A stretch of DNA of 64,000 nt from Gigantopelta aegis (GCF_016097555.1 NC_054706.1:54520009-54584008); one strand, 5' to 3'. Positions 1-10,590 are shown, counted from the first letter of the stretch. Notes: generated by a model from the letters alone, not told the origin. Made by a program: numbers and translations.

Positions 1-417
1 GTTTTCGCGTCTGTCACGTCTTTTTTCGTGTCACCTACGTTGATACGAAAGATGGCATCTAAGTCACCATCACACCACTGGAACTTATTTCTGAATTTAA
101 AAAAAATAATGTTTTGTAAATAAATATAAATTTTAAAGTTAAAAAAAAAATATATATATATATATATTTTGTTTTAAAATATATTGAGATGAACATTCAT
201 ATGTGCAACTATAATCCAAGTTTCATTGATCTAGAAGTTATGGTTTGTGACAAATTAAGTTAAACATGAATGCTTAACATTGGAGTTAAAGACACATTTC
301 CAGGAGACAATCAAATTGAATGCTTTTTCCAGGACATTCCAGGCCTGGATTTTAAAATCCCAAAATCCAAGGATATTCCAGGATTTCCAGGACGTGTAAC
401 AACCCTGATATCTCACC
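1..417. other. AT-rich start of window with a dispersed-repeat fragment
   Basis: No gene is supported here. Bases 100-190 are AT-rich with a short (AT) run. Bases about 296-409 carry pyrimidine-rich text with repeated TTCCAGGA motifs ending in ACAACCCTG. Read on the minus strand this begins CAGGGTTGT, which resembles one end of the CAGGG-terminated inverted-repeat elements found elsewhere in the window. The other end was not found. Confidence 0.35.
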
Positions 418-655
418 TTAGAGCACATTGTTTTATTCATTATTATTATTCTCAGAGTAAACCTGCTACATTTTTCCATTAGCAGCATGGGATCTTAAAT
501 ACATGCATGCACTTTCCCACAAACAGGACAGCACATACCACATCCCTTGAAATACCAGATGTGGGGCACTGGTTAGGCTGGGAAAAACCCCAATCAGAGA
601 TCTGGTCTACTGAGATTGTTCAATGCTGAAACCAAAGCACCTCAATCAAATATTC
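418..655 (-). mobile_element. SINE-2 copy, minus orientation, left border of the satellite
   Basis: The sequence runs tail first: GAGCACATTG, then the shared central SINE domain (GGGATCTT, CAGGACAGCACATACCAC, GGGCACTGG), and a decayed head with AGCACCTCAATC. It faces away from the 60-bp array that follows, while the SINE at the other end of the array faces right, so the array sits between divergent SINE copies. Confidence 0.55.
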
Positions 656-3600
656 AACCAGGTGGAGGGTGGGATTTAGCTCAGTCGGTTGAGTGCTCGC
701 CTGAGGTACTTGTTCAACCAGGTGGAGGGTGGAATTTAGCTGAGTCGGTTGAGTGCTCGACTGAGGTACTTGTTCAACCAGGTGGAGGGAGGGATTTAGC
801 TCAGTCGTTAGAGTGCTCGACTGAGGTGCTTGTTCAACCAGGTGGAGGGAGGGATTTAGCTGAGTCGGTTGAGTGCTCGACTGAGGTGCTTGTTCAACCA
901 GGTGGAGGGAGGGATTTAGCTCAGTCGTTAGAGTGCTCGCCTGAGGTGCTTGTTCAACCAGGTGGAGGGAGGGATTTAGCTCAGTCGTTAGAGTGCTCGA
1001 CTGAGGTACTTGTTCAACCAGGTGGAGGGAGGGATTTAGCTCAGTCGTTAGAGTGCTCGACTGAGGTACTTGTTCAACCAGGTGGAGGGTGGGATTTAGC
1101 TCAGTCGGTTGAGTGCTCGCCTGAGGTACTTGTTCAACCAGGTGGAGGGTGGAATTTAGCTGAGTCGGTTGAGTGCTCGCCTGAGGTACTTGTTCAACCA
1201 GGTGGAGGGTGGAATTTAGCTCAGTCGGTTGAGTGCTCGCCTGAGGTACTTGTTCAACCAGGTGGAGGGTGGAATTTAGCTGAGTCGGTTGAGTGCTCGC
1301 CTGAGGTACTTGTTCAACCAGGTGGAGGGTGGAATTTAGCTGAGTCGGTTGAGTGCTCGCCTGAGGTACTTGTTCAACCAGGTGGAGGGTGGAATTTAGC
1401 TGAGTCGGTTGAGTGCTCGCCTGAGGTACTTGTTCAACCAGGTGGAGGGTGGAATTTAGCTGAGTCGGTTGAGTGCTCGCCTGAGGTGCTTGTTCAACCA
1501 GGTGGAGGGTGGAATTTAGCTCAGTCGGTTGAGTGCTCGCCTGAGGTACTTGTTCAACCAGGTGGAGGGTGGAATTTAGCTGAGTCGGTTGAGTGCTCGA
1601 CTGAGGTGCTTGTTCAACCAGGTGGAGGGAGGGATTTAGCTCAGTCGTTAGAGTGCTCGCCTGAGGTACTTGTTCAACCAGGTGGAGGGAGGGATTTAGC
1701 TCAGTCGTTAGAGTGCTCGCCTGAGGTACTTGTTCAACCAGGTGGAGGGTGGAATTTAGCTGAGTCGGTTGAGTGCTCGACTGAGGTGCTTGTTCAACCA
1801 GGTGGAGGGAGGGATTTAGCTCAGTCGTTAGAGTGCTCGCCTGAGGTACTTGTTCAACCAGGTGGAGGGAGGGATTTAGCTCAGTCGTTAGAGTGCTCGA
1901 CTGAGGTACTTGTTCAACCAGGTGGAGGGAGGGATTTAGCTCAGTCGTTAGAGTGCTCGCCTGAGGTGCTTGTTCAACCAGGTGGAGGGAGGGATTTAGC
2001 TCAGTCGTTAGAGTGCTCGCCTGAGGTGCTTGTTCAACCAGGTGGAGGGAGGGATTTAGCTCAGTCGTTAGGTGCTCGACTGAGGTACTTGTTCAACCAG
2101 GTGGAGGGAGGGATTTAGCTCAGTCGTTAGAGTGCTCGACTGAGGTACTTGTTCAACCAGGTGGAGGGTGGGATTTAGCTCAGTCGGTTGAGTGCTCGCC
2201 TGAGGTACTTGTTCAACCAGGTGGAGGGTGGAATTTAGCTGAGTCGGTTGAGTGCTCGCCTGAGGTACTTGTTCAACCAGGTGGAGGGTGGAATTTAGCT
2301 GAGTCGGTTGAGTGCTCGCCTGAGGTACTTGTTCAACCAGGTGGAGGGTGGAATTTAGCTCAGTCGGTTGAGTGCTCGCCTGAGGTACTTGTTCAACCAG
2401 GTGGAGGGTGGAATTTAGCTGAGTCGGTTGAGTGCTCGCCTGAGGTACTTGTTCAACCAGGTGGAGGGTGGAATTTAGCTCAGTCGGTTGAGTGCTCGGA
2501 TGAGGTACTTGTTCAACCAGGTGGAGGGTGGAATTTAGCTGAGTCGGTTGAGTGCTCGCCTGAGGTGCTTGTTCAACCAGGTGGAGGGTGGAATTTAGCT
2601 CAGTCGGTTGAGTGCTCGCCTGAGGTACTTGTTCAACCAGGTGGAGGGTGGAATTTAGCTCAGTCGGTTGAGTGCTCGCCTGAGGTACTTGTTCAACCAG
2701 GTGGAGGGTGGAATTTAGCAGAGTGCTCGCCTGAGGTGCTTGTTCAACCAGGTGGAGGGTGGAATTTAGCTCAGTCGGTTGAGTGCTCGCCTGAGGTACT
2801 TGTTCAACCAGGTGGAGGGTGGAATTTAGCTCAGTCGGTTGAGTGCTCGCCTGAGGTACTTGTTCAACCAGGTGGAGGGTGGAATTTAGCTGAGTCGGTT
2901 GAGTGCTCGACTGAGGTGCTTGTTCAACCAGGTGGAGGGAGGGATTTAGCTCAGTCGTTAGAGTGCTCGCCTGAGGTACTTGTTCAACCAGGTGGAGGGA
3001 GGGATTTAGCTCAGTCGTTAGAGTGCTCGACTGAGGTGCTTGTTCAACCAGGTGGAGGGAGGGATTTAGCTCAGTCGTTAGAGTGCTCGCCTGAGGTACT
3101 TGTTCAACTTGTTCAACCAGGTGGAGGGAGGGATTTAGCTCAGTCGTTAGAGTGCTCGACTGAGGTACTTGTTCAACCAGGTGGAGGGAGGGATTTAGCT
3201 CAGTCGTTAGAGTGCTCGCCTGAGGTGCTTGTTCAACCAGGTGGAGGGAGGGATTTAGCTCAGTCGTTAGAGTGCTCGCCTGAGGTGCTTGTTCAACCAG
3301 GTGGAGGGAGGGATTTAGCTCAGTCGTTAGAGTGCTCAACTGAGGTACTTGTTCAACCAGGTGGAGGGTGGGATTTAGCTCAGTCGTTAGAGTGCTCGCC
3401 TGAGGTGCTTGTTCAACCAGGTGGAGGGAGGGATTTAGCTCAGTCGTTAGAGTGCTCGCCTGAGGTGCTTGTTCAACCAGGTGGAGGGAGGGATTTAGCT
3501 CAGTCGTTAGAGTGCTCAACTGAGGTACTTGTTCAACCAGGTGGAGGGAGGGATTTAGCTCAGTCGTTAGAGTGCTCGACTGAGGTACTTGTTCAACCAG

Positions 3601-3965
3601 GTGGAGGGTGGGATTTAGCTCAGTCGGTTGAGTGCTCGCCTGAGGTACTTGTTCAACCAGGTGGAGGGTGGAATTTAGCTGAGTCGGTTGAGTGCTCGCC
3701 TGAGGTACTTGTTCAACCAGGTGGAGGGTGGAATTTAGCTGAGTCGGTTGAGTGCTCGCCTGAGGTACTTGTTCAACCAGGTGGAGGGTGGAATTTAGCT
3801 CAGTCGGTTGAGTGCTCGCCTGAGGTACTTGTTCAACCAGGTGGAGGGTGGAATTTAGCTCAGTCGGTTGAGTGCTCGCCTGAGGTACTTGTTCAACCAG
3901 GTGGAGGGTGGAATTTAGCTCATTCGGTTGAGCGGTCGCCTGAGGTACTTGTTCAACCAGGTGGA
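645..3965 (+). repeat. 60-bp satellite, about 55 units, built from a SINE tRNA head
   Basis: About 55 head-to-tail units of 60 bp differ at only a few positions. Each unit contains GGGATTTAGCTCAGTCGG followed by TTGAGTGCTCGCCTGAGGT and then CTTGTTCAACCAGGTGGA. The first part equals the 5' head of SINE-2, including a pol III A-box-like TAGCTCAGTCGG. The GTTCAACC part resembles a decayed B box. Length variants are a copy short by one base near 2070, a 48-bp copy near 2710 and a 12-bp insertion near 3105. Two unit types (GGTGGAGGGT with CGGTTGAG, and GGTGGAGGGA with CGTTAGAG) alternate in blocks. Because 60 is divisible by 3, long frames stay open on both strands. I read these as by-products, not genes. 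Confidence 0.97.
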
Positions 3966-4080
3966 GGGTGAAATTTAGCTCAGTCGGTTAAGTGCTCGCC
4001 TGAGGTGCTCGCGTCGCAGGATCGAACCACCTCAGTGGATGCATTCAACTGATTGGGTTCTTTCTTGTTCCAACCAAAAA
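3961..4080 (+). mobile_element. SINE-2 head, plus orientation, right border of the satellite
   Basis: The last satellite unit runs without a break into a fuller tRNA-like head: TTTAGCTCAGTCGGTTAAG, then GGTGCTCGCGTCGCAGGATC and GAACCACCTCAGTGGATGC, then the usual ACTGATTGGGTT and CTTGTTCCAACC. The A and B boxes are both recognisable here. The body is cut at about 4075, where an inverted SINE follows. This junction identifies the parent of the array. Confidence 0.65.
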
Positions 4081-4400
4081 AGTTTGTTTATTTTGTTTAA
4101 CGACACTACTAGAGCACACTGCTTTATTAATTATCAGCTACTGGATGTCAAACATTTGGTAATTTAGACATTTATTCTTAGAGGAGACCTGCTACATTGT
4201 TCCATTGGCAGCAAGGGATCTTTTATATGCACCATCCCACAGACAGGACAGCACATACCATAGCTTTTGATATACATGTACCAGTAGTGGTGCACTGGCT
4301 GGAACGAGACATATCTCAATAGGCCCACCGATGGGGATCAATCCCAGACCGACTGCATATCAAGCGAGCGCTTTATCACTGGGCTACGTCCCGCTTTGTT
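4078..4400 (-). mobile_element. Chimeric SINE, SINE-2 tail with SINE-1 head
   Basis: Reading left to right, the copy starts with the SINE-2 tail (GTTTAACGACACTACTAGAG, CTGGATGTCAAACATTTGG). It passes the shared centre (GGGATCTTTTATATGCACC) and ends in the SINE-1 head (GGGATCAATCCCAGACCGAC, TATCACTGGGCTACGTCCC). Tail and head belong to different families elsewhere in the window. Confidence 0.65.
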
Positions 4401-4407
4401 CCAATCA

Positions 4408-4736
4408 GAAGGAAGGAAATGTTGTATTTAACGACGCACTCAACACATTTTATTTAGGGTTATATGGCATCGGACATATGGTTAAGGACCACACAGATAT
4501 TGAGAGAAAAAACCTGCTGTCGCCTCTTCATGGGCTATTTCTTTTGATTAGCAGCAAGGGATCTTTTATATGCACCATCTCAAAGACAGGATAACACATA
4601 CCACGGCCTTTGATGTACCAGTGGTGGTGCAGTGGCTAGAGCGAGAAATAGCCCAATGGCCCCACCAACGGGGATCGATCCCAGACCGACCACGCATCAA
4701 GCGAACACTTTACCACTGGGCTACCTCCAGCCCGAA
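4408..4736 (-). mobile_element. SINE-1 copy, minus orientation
   Basis: A near full-length SINE-1: tail GAAGGAAGGAAATG and CGACGCACTCAACACATTT, centre GGGATCTTTTATATGCACC, and tRNA-like head ending ACCACTGGGCTACCTCC. It directly abuts the GGH exon 5 scrap at 4743. Confidence 0.75.
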
Positions 4737-4742
4737 AAGATA

Positions 4743-4779
4743 ATTGAGAGATTCAGTGGTACGGCAAGATCCTCTGCAT
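4743..4779 (-). pseudogene. GGH: 37-bp scrap of GGH copy A exon 5
   Basis: Read on the minus strand this encodes AEDLAVPLNLS, matching AEDLALPLNLS at the 3' end of exon 5 in the complete gene (25770-25908). Only about 37 bp survive. The upstream side breaks into the middle of a SINE-1 (TATATGCACCAG at 4780). The exon's donor side is also altered, because the GTATGC found in copy B is not present. No exon 6-9 sequence was found between here and the start of the window, so copy A ends here. Confidence 0.7.
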
Positions 4780-4944
4780 ATATGCACCAGCCCACAGATA
4801 GAATAACACATCCTATGGCCTTTGATATACCAGTCGTGGTGCACTGGCTGGAACGAGACATAGCTCAATACGCCCACTGACAGGGATCGATCCCAGATTG
4901 ACCACACATCAAGTGAGCACTTTATCACTGGGCTACATCCCACC
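4780..4944 (-). mobile_element. SINE-1 partial, fused to the GGH exon 5 scrap
   Basis: Begins inside the SINE at TATATGCACCAGCCCACAG and continues to the head (GGGATCGATCCCAGATTGAC, TCACTGGGCTACATCCC). The tail half is missing and is replaced by the exon scrap. This suggests a deletion that joined exon and SINE at a short ATAT-like overlap. Confidence 0.6.
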
Positions 4945-5163
4945 CTGTTCCAACCAGTGCACCACAACTGGTCAAAGTCTGCGGTATGTGCTTTCCTGTC
5001 TGTGAGAAAGTGCATATAAAAAGATCCCTTGCTACTAATGGAAAAATGAAACAGGTTTCCTCTGACGTCATAATTACCAAATGTTTGACATCCAATATGA
5101 ATAGCTGATGATTAATTAATCAATGTGCTCTAGTGGTTTCGTTAAATAAAACAAACTTTTAAC
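4945..5163 (+). mobile_element. SINE-2 body and tail, plus orientation
   Basis: Starts at CTGTTCCAACCAGTGCACC and runs through GTGCATATAAAAAGATCCCT to the tail CAATGTGCTCTAGTGG and AAATAAAACAAACTTTTAAC. The tRNA-like head is absent. It lies next to an inverted SINE-1, forming a fold-back pair. Confidence 0.6.
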
Positions 5164-5324
5164 TCAACAAGGTGTGACAAAAACAGCAGTCCTGGATGTC
5201 TCCACTAACCTTAACAGCCAAGTCGTAGATCTGTCTTCCTGCCTTAGCATACCAAGATACTTGAATACCAACGTCTCCACCAGGGAACAGTGCTCTGTAA
5301 TCAGAACATGATTCCAATGAAAAC

Positions 5325-5642
5325 GAAGGAAATGTTTTATTTAATGACACACTGAACACATTTTATTTATGGTTATATGGCGTCTGACATATGGTTAAGG
5401 ACCACACAGATATTGAGGGAGGAAACCCGCTGTCGCCACTTAATGGGCTACCCTTTTTGATTAGCAGCAAGGAATCTTTTAAATGCACCATCCCATAGAC
5501 AGGATAGCACATACCACAGCCTTAATGTACCAGTCATGGTGTACTGGCTGAAATGAGAAATAACACAATGGGCCAACTGAAAAGGATCGATCCCAAACCG
5601 ATTGCACATCAAGCGTGCACTTTACCACTGTGTTACTTCAGA
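5325..5642 (-). mobile_element. SINE-1 in intron 3 of GGH copy A
   Basis: Tail first (GAAGGAAATGTTTTATTTAA, TGACACACTGAACACATTT), then GATTAGCAGCAAGGAATC and the decayed head ACTTTACCACTGTGTTACTT. It starts only about 30 bp upstream of exon 4. Confidence 0.7.
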
Positions 5643-6592
5643 AAAAATAATTGTATACCATCAATGTATATGAACTTAACTTATTACAGGTACAATCAAA
5701 CATGCTTTACCTGCCATCAGTATTAAGCAGCCACATTTTCATTTCCCCAAATGATCTAGTACAGTATACACTGACCAGTGTATTAAGCAGGAGAGGGGAA
5801 CAGGTGGGGAAAGGGGGGAGGGGGGCCAAATCATCAAATTTGGGGGGAAAAGATAGAGAGAAAGGAAATGAGCTAACCTGAACTTTTTTCACCATGTATT
5901 ACCATCATTCTTCCCACAGTTGTAACCCATGCAGATATTTACAGGTGTATACATTTTGCCATTGTTGAGGAACTTTACCAATGGCAATTTATATCTCAGT
6001 GACAGCAATTGCCGTCAGTGCCATCATTAAGTTCGAGCCCTGAAATCAACCTGTCCCTCTCCCTGCAAAAATGGGAGACCATATGCCTATGGGCATCTGT
6101 CTTAAATGGCCACTTTTTTGATACTCACTTTGGTGGCTGTTTGACACTGGTTTAACTGTACATTAGAACATGTTTCCAGTTGCAAGAGCTTTTCTAACAA
6201 TCAAAATAACACTTGAATTACATTAACTTGTTTAGAATATCAGCGTCTGTATATTCATTGTGCGTCTGATCATCCTAATGTTTTTAGTCGGTCAAACTGC
6301 ATTAAAACGTTTACTCTAATATACAGATAAAACTATGCAAGTGACTGTTAGATACCATATATCTTCCAATGAGTTCTTTCAAAACATATCAATGAGGTTT
6401 CGTGTTTTTAGTCAATGAGTTGTAAGATAACTGACATTTAATGGACCCAAATGTAATATTCTACTTCTTACATAATCTCAAAAACCAAGTTTAGAACAAA
6501 TTTGAATGTCTTTTCTAACTAAAACTTATTTGTGGCACTTGTACATGCAGTTGACATACTTATTATACAGCAATCAATTTCAGGTTAACTTG

Positions 6593-6778
6593 CAGTGGCA
6601 AATCTAGGGGGGGGGGGGCACCAGGCCCCACTTAAATATTGCAACAGTTATATATATATATATTTTTTTTTTTTTGTCTGTTGGAGTATCTGAGGAATCC
6701 CTTCGGGAACGTTTGTGGCTTTGGCCACATGTCACTGGACCCCCCAACTCCCAATATGGTTTTCTGGATCTGTCACTG
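6593..6778. mobile_element. MITE, CAGTG termini, 186 bp
   Basis: The left end CAGTGGCAAATCTAG and the right end, read inverted, CAGTGACAGATCCAGA form terminal inverted repeats. Flanks are ACTTG on both sides. A G-run and a T-run lie inside. It is in an intron of GGH copy A. The family is probably hAT-like, though a 5-bp flank repeat is shorter than the usual 8. Confidence 0.5.
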
Positions 6779-6934
6779 ACTTGTACATCACAGAAAAATT
6801 ATAAAACATATTAAAACATTTACCCATTGATATGCGAAAACAGTTTCTTGTAATACTCATCAGATTCTTTGGTTCTGAAAGGACAGAAAAGAACACACAT
6901 TAAATTCATATTTTACTGACATTAAAGAAAGAAA

Positions 6935-7318
6935 GAAAGAAGTGTTTTATTTAACGACACACTCAACACATTTTATTTACGGTTATATGGCGTCAGACAT
7001 ATGGTTAAGGACCACACAGATTTTGAGAGGAAACCCGCTGTCGCCACTACATGGGCTACTCTCCCGATTAGCAGCAAGGGATCTTTTATTTGCGCTTCCC
7101 ACAGGCAGGATAGCACAAATCATGGCCTTTGTTGAACCAGTTATGGATCACTGGTCGGTGCAAGTGGTTTACACCTACCCATTGAGCCTTGCAGAGCACT
7201 CACTCAGGGTTTGGAGTCGGTATCTGGATTAAAAATCCCATGCCTCGACTGGGATCCGAACCCAGTACCTCCCAGCCTGTAGACCGATAGCCTGCCACGA
7301 CGCCACCGAGGCCGGTTT
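6935..7318 (-). mobile_element. SINE-3 copy, SINE-1 type tail
   Basis: The tail is GAAAGAAGTGTTTTATTTAA and CACACTCAACACATTTT. The centre reads GGATCTTTTATTTGCGCTTC. A long middle contains GGAGTCGGTATCTGG and GGGATCCGAACCCAGTACC, and the head ends GCCACGACGCCACCGAGGCC. Inverted, the head gives a B-box-like GGTTCGGATCC. Confidence 0.75.
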
Positions 7319-7973
7319 ACTGACATTAAATGCATACCGTGTTATTAATTTCATTTGTGATTTAAAATAGAAATAATATTAAGTTTGGATAAAAAACAAA
7401 TATAACATTAATTGATATTTGATAACATAGCTATAATGAACAGAGGGTGAATACAGGAGATTATTAAATCATTCATCTACATACATTCCAATAATTCACG
7501 ATCACTAATTTATGCAAAAATTAGATTTTTTATCTAATAAAATAAACAAAACAATCAAAACCAAAGCAAAAATATTTATCTACAGTAAATAAAAATTATT
7601 TTATAAAATCAAACCATGGGTGTAGGAAAGTGCCAAAAAGTGGGGTCACACATGCATATTATATATATATAAATACATGTATAAATATATAAAAATCATC
7701 GCCGCTTCCAACACCAGTGCAAACGAAAACCCAAACAAAAAAGCCTAAAATTTAACAAAACACTAAAATCCTGATTAAATACAGGGTTTTGTTACCTGAT
7801 GGGTACAACCCTTGCCCCAGCTTGTTCCAGGTACTTTACATAAGTTGCTGGAATGAAAGTGTCAGCACTTGCATGTTTTGTTGCTTGGGCCAAAATTCCT
7901 GCAAAAATTATATATTCAAAGTTATTACATTAGAAAAAAATGTTTCAACTTGATTAATAAATCAAAATAACAA

Positions 7974-8038
7974 ACTTTACATAAGTTGCTGGAATGAAAG
8001 TGTCAGCACTTGCATGTTTTGTTGCTTGGGCCAAAATT
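7974..8038 (-). repeat. Exact 65-bp copy of part of GGH-A exon 2
   Basis: Bases 7974-8038 are identical to 7833-7897 inside exon 2 (7796-7898). The copy ends one base before the splice border, so it lacks the AG acceptor. It is embedded between two similar AT-rich stretches, AATAAATCAAAATAACAA before it and AATAAATAAAAATAACAA after it, which look like a duplicated target. It lies about 75 bp upstream of exon 2 in intron 1. Confidence 0.85.
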
Positions 8039-8310
8039 AATAAATAAAAATAACAAAACTAATAAAACTGTTATTTCATGCAATATAATTATAAGTACAA
8101 GTAACTATTATATGTGTTACTCTGGTTGGGGCAGGTGTGAGGGGGGGGGGGAGGGGTTTACTAATGTATATGTTAAATGTTTGGTGTCACTTATAGAAGG
8201 TCACAATTACATGTATGAGAAACCACTGTACTGAATGTGTCGACTTCTTTAAATATAAATTAGTATTATAATTATAATATACTGAAAACCGAATTTGCAA
8301 CTGATTACAC

Positions 8311-8861
8311 CAATCTAATTAAAATTAGCTCCAGTATTACATGTGGATCTAACAGCACCCTGTTGGAGCTCATGTCCAGTTGACCTTTCATTTGACCAAT
8401 CAAAACCTTACTTGCAAAATCATGCCAGTGATTTGAAAAGAATTTGAAAACATTTGGGATTATGCCGAGGGTATACGAAATGATTTGGGTGAATTACAAA
8501 GTATGCCGGAAACTAATTGCAATATAAAACTTTATATAAAATTAGTTTCAAGGCAAAAAAACCAACCTGATGGTATAGCCATAAAATATGTTTATACTAG
8601 TATACAATCTAGAGTTTATCACTGCAGTTTTCCCCCGGTTTTTTCAATGCTGAAATAGATCAACAAGTTCACCTATTGCATAAATAGTCTTGCCCAATAT
8701 TTTTTTAATTTGTATGCTCCCGAATAATGCTATAAAAGGCGAAGTGTAATTGATCAATATTTAAATTGTTATTTATAGATGAAAAGTCACCTGGACATGG
8801 AAGCCCACACAATGCTGTTAGATTTACTGATAGACCAGTAGAGCTAATTTTAATCAGATTG
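8311..8861. mobile_element. MITE with 10-bp target duplication, copy 1
   Basis: Termini CAATCTAATTAAAATTAGCT and, inverted from the right, CAATCAGATTAAAATTAGCT form inverted repeats. The 10-bp flank CTGATTACAC is present exactly at 8301-8310 and 8862-8871. The 551-bp interior has no open frame. A second copy lies at 56721-57293. The target length is in the range of Mutator-like elements. No transposase is present to confirm this. Confidence 0.85.
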
Positions 8862-9679
8862 CTGATTACACACAACAATGAAATGTATAGAAGAATGTCA
8901 TGGGAGTAACCAAAATTATTGATCCATTTTAAATGTGCTTCATTTTAACTTTAACAGATTTTCAAAACAATATCTCTAATTTATTTCTTTTTTCACTCAT
9001 TTATTTAATATTTTTTTTTAAAAGACATTTTAAAAATCTACACACACTACTAAAATGACAGATTGGGTTTGAGCAAAACAAAGATTCCTGGGAGGTATAT
9101 AACCTATATATGTATGTGAAACCAGGAAGTTATACAAAGTGATTACGGTATGTATTCTGTTATACAATACATGTACAGTAATAGGATACTTAGGCTTGTT
9201 AACTTTGAGCAAGCCTCAGGTGATATTTAAAAAAAAAAAAAGCAAAACAAGCAAAAAAAGTATTAAATTAGATTTAGATGTATTACATAATAGACATTTA
9301 AAGTGACGAAAGAATGTAAATGAACCAAAAACCAAAATATGGTACTACTTTTATAAATTTAAAATTAAGAAGAAAAAAAAGAGAAGAAAATAAGAAAGAG
9401 AATAACTTCCTGGTCAAATATTTAAATTAACTTGTAACTTATCAATTTAATAGTTATGTTAAATATTATCTGAAGTTATATAATCAGACACATACTTACC
9501 AATAATAGGCCTGTTATTTATCTTGACTGATACACCAACTACTAAACCAAATAAAGTAAATACTGTCAAAGATGAAACAACTAAAACGCTATTCATGTTT
9601 CTCCTGTACTGTGGTCTGATCTACGGGTACATGCACTGACACTAAACTATCATGTGCCTGTGAGTTATTAGGTCATGCA

Positions 9680-10205
9680 TTAGTGACACTTTAGTGGCAG
9701 GGTGCTTAAGCTATCAGCTTTAAGTCTGGTAGGTTCTGGGTTCAAATCCCAGTTGAGTATCCAACCCAGTGTCAGTTTAAATGACTCATTGGGGAGATGT
9801 AATGCCACGACACTAATTTCATTCCTCGGAAATCATTTAACCATGTCCTGGACAGACAGCACAGATATCTGAGGAAGGAAGGAAATGTGTTATTTAACGA
9901 TGCACTCAACACATTTTATTTACGGTTAAATGGCACCACACAGATATAGAGAGAGGAAACTCGCTGTCGTAATTTTATGGGCTACTCTTTTTCATTAACA
10001 GCAAAGGATCTTTTATATGCACCATCCCACAGACAAGATAGTACATACCATGACCTTTGTTACATCAGTTGTGGGGCACTGGCTGGAACAAGAAATAGCC
10101 CAATGGGGCCACTGGCAGGGATCAATCCTAAACCGACAGTGCATCTAGCGAACAGTTTAGATATTTGAGGTGTGTGCTTGAACTCTTAAGGGATGTAACC
10201 CCCCA
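9680..10205 (+). mobile_element. SINE-4 with tRNA-like head, split by a SINE-1
   Basis: The tRNA-like head lies at about 9685-9760 with GGTGCTTAAGCTATCAG and a good B box in GGGTTCAAATCCCAG. The body runs to ACAGATATCTGAGG at 9874. It resumes after a nested SINE-1 with AGATATTTGAGGTGTGTGC and CTTGAACTCTTAAGGGATG, which is the family's 3' end. I do not call it a tRNA gene because the anticodon arm and acceptor stem do not fold. Confidence 0.6.
9875..10158 (-). mobile_element. SINE-1 nested in SINE-4
   Basis: A SINE-1 with tail AAGGAAGGAAATGTG and head remnants GGGATCAATCCTAAACCGAC. It is flanked by AGATATCTGAGG (9863-9874) and AGATATTTGAGG (10159-10170), a 12-bp target duplication with one mismatch. 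SINE-1 is therefore younger than this SINE-4. Confidence 0.75.
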
Positions 10206-10317
10206 CCCCCACCCCCACACACAAAAGAAGATAAAATAAAATAAAATAAAATAAATACATGCAGTCACTAGTCTGTATCATTGTCTGGGGATACAAAATA
10301 CTTCTATCATTACATTT

Positions 10318-10590
10318 CAATTTATTTTAGTGCTTTTATCAATTTAGGATTCAAGCACACCGTCCTGGGCACATACCTCAGTAATCTGGGCTATCTGTCC
10401 AGGACAGGGATTAGTAGTAGTTGCTAGTAGTTAGTGAGAAAGAAGTAGTTCTTTTAGTGGTCCTTCACCTCCCCATGCAGCTGTTAAAATTCACTCTGTG
10501 CGAGAGACGGTACCAGGATCGGAACTCAGTACCTACCAACCTAAAAGCTGATGGCTTAACCACTACACCACTGAGGCCATTTTATTTTTA
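10318..10590 (-). mobile_element. SINE-4 copy, minus orientation
   Basis: Tail first (GTGCTTTTATCAATTTAGG, GATTCAAGCACACCGTCCTG), then GTAGTTAGTGAGAAAGAAG. The tRNA-like head GGTACCAGGATCGGAACTCA is followed by GATGGCTTAACCACTACACC. The inverted head reads GGTTAAGCCATCAG with a B box near GAGTTCCGATCC. Confidence 0.65.

Larger units (their letters stand above)
4743..9596 (-). pseudogene. GGH: Gamma-glutamyl hydrolase copy A, truncated after exon 4
   Basis: Four minus-strand exons match the first four of the complete GGH gene at 20316-30585: 9596-9500 (start and signal peptide, ending KINNRPIIG), 7898-7796 (ATYVKYLEQAGARVVPIR), 6874-6824 (TKESDEYYKKLFSHING) and 5294-5210 (ALFPGGDVGIQVSWYAKAG). 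All borders are GT/AG and all phases agree, giving 122 residues in frame. The glutamine-amidotransferase-like fold is therefore begun, but the part with the catalytic Cys and His is missing. Exon 5 is reduced to 37 bp at 4743-4779 and exons 6-9 are not present. The same intron positions as copy B and the same strand show tandem gene duplication. Enzyme activity is not possible from what is here. A short transcript, or missing exons to the left of the window, cannot be excluded. The N-terminal exons show no stops, so the loss may be recent. Confidence 0.8.

Noticed and set aside
645-3965. Array considered as a CRISPR-like or direct-repeat locus
   Set aside because: There are no unique spacers, the repeats are contiguous, and the context is an animal genome.
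616-3971. Long open frames of 468-500 residues (plus) and 483 residues (minus) across the 60-bp array, with a 20-residue repeat
   Set aside because: The unit length is a multiple of three, so any frame stays open on both strands. The units derive from a SINE tRNA head, and indels in the array break the frame. No signal peptide or known repeat protein is matched.
9685-9760. tRNA gene call on the plus strand
   Set aside because: The head has A and B boxes but no proper cloverleaf and continues into a SINE-4 body.
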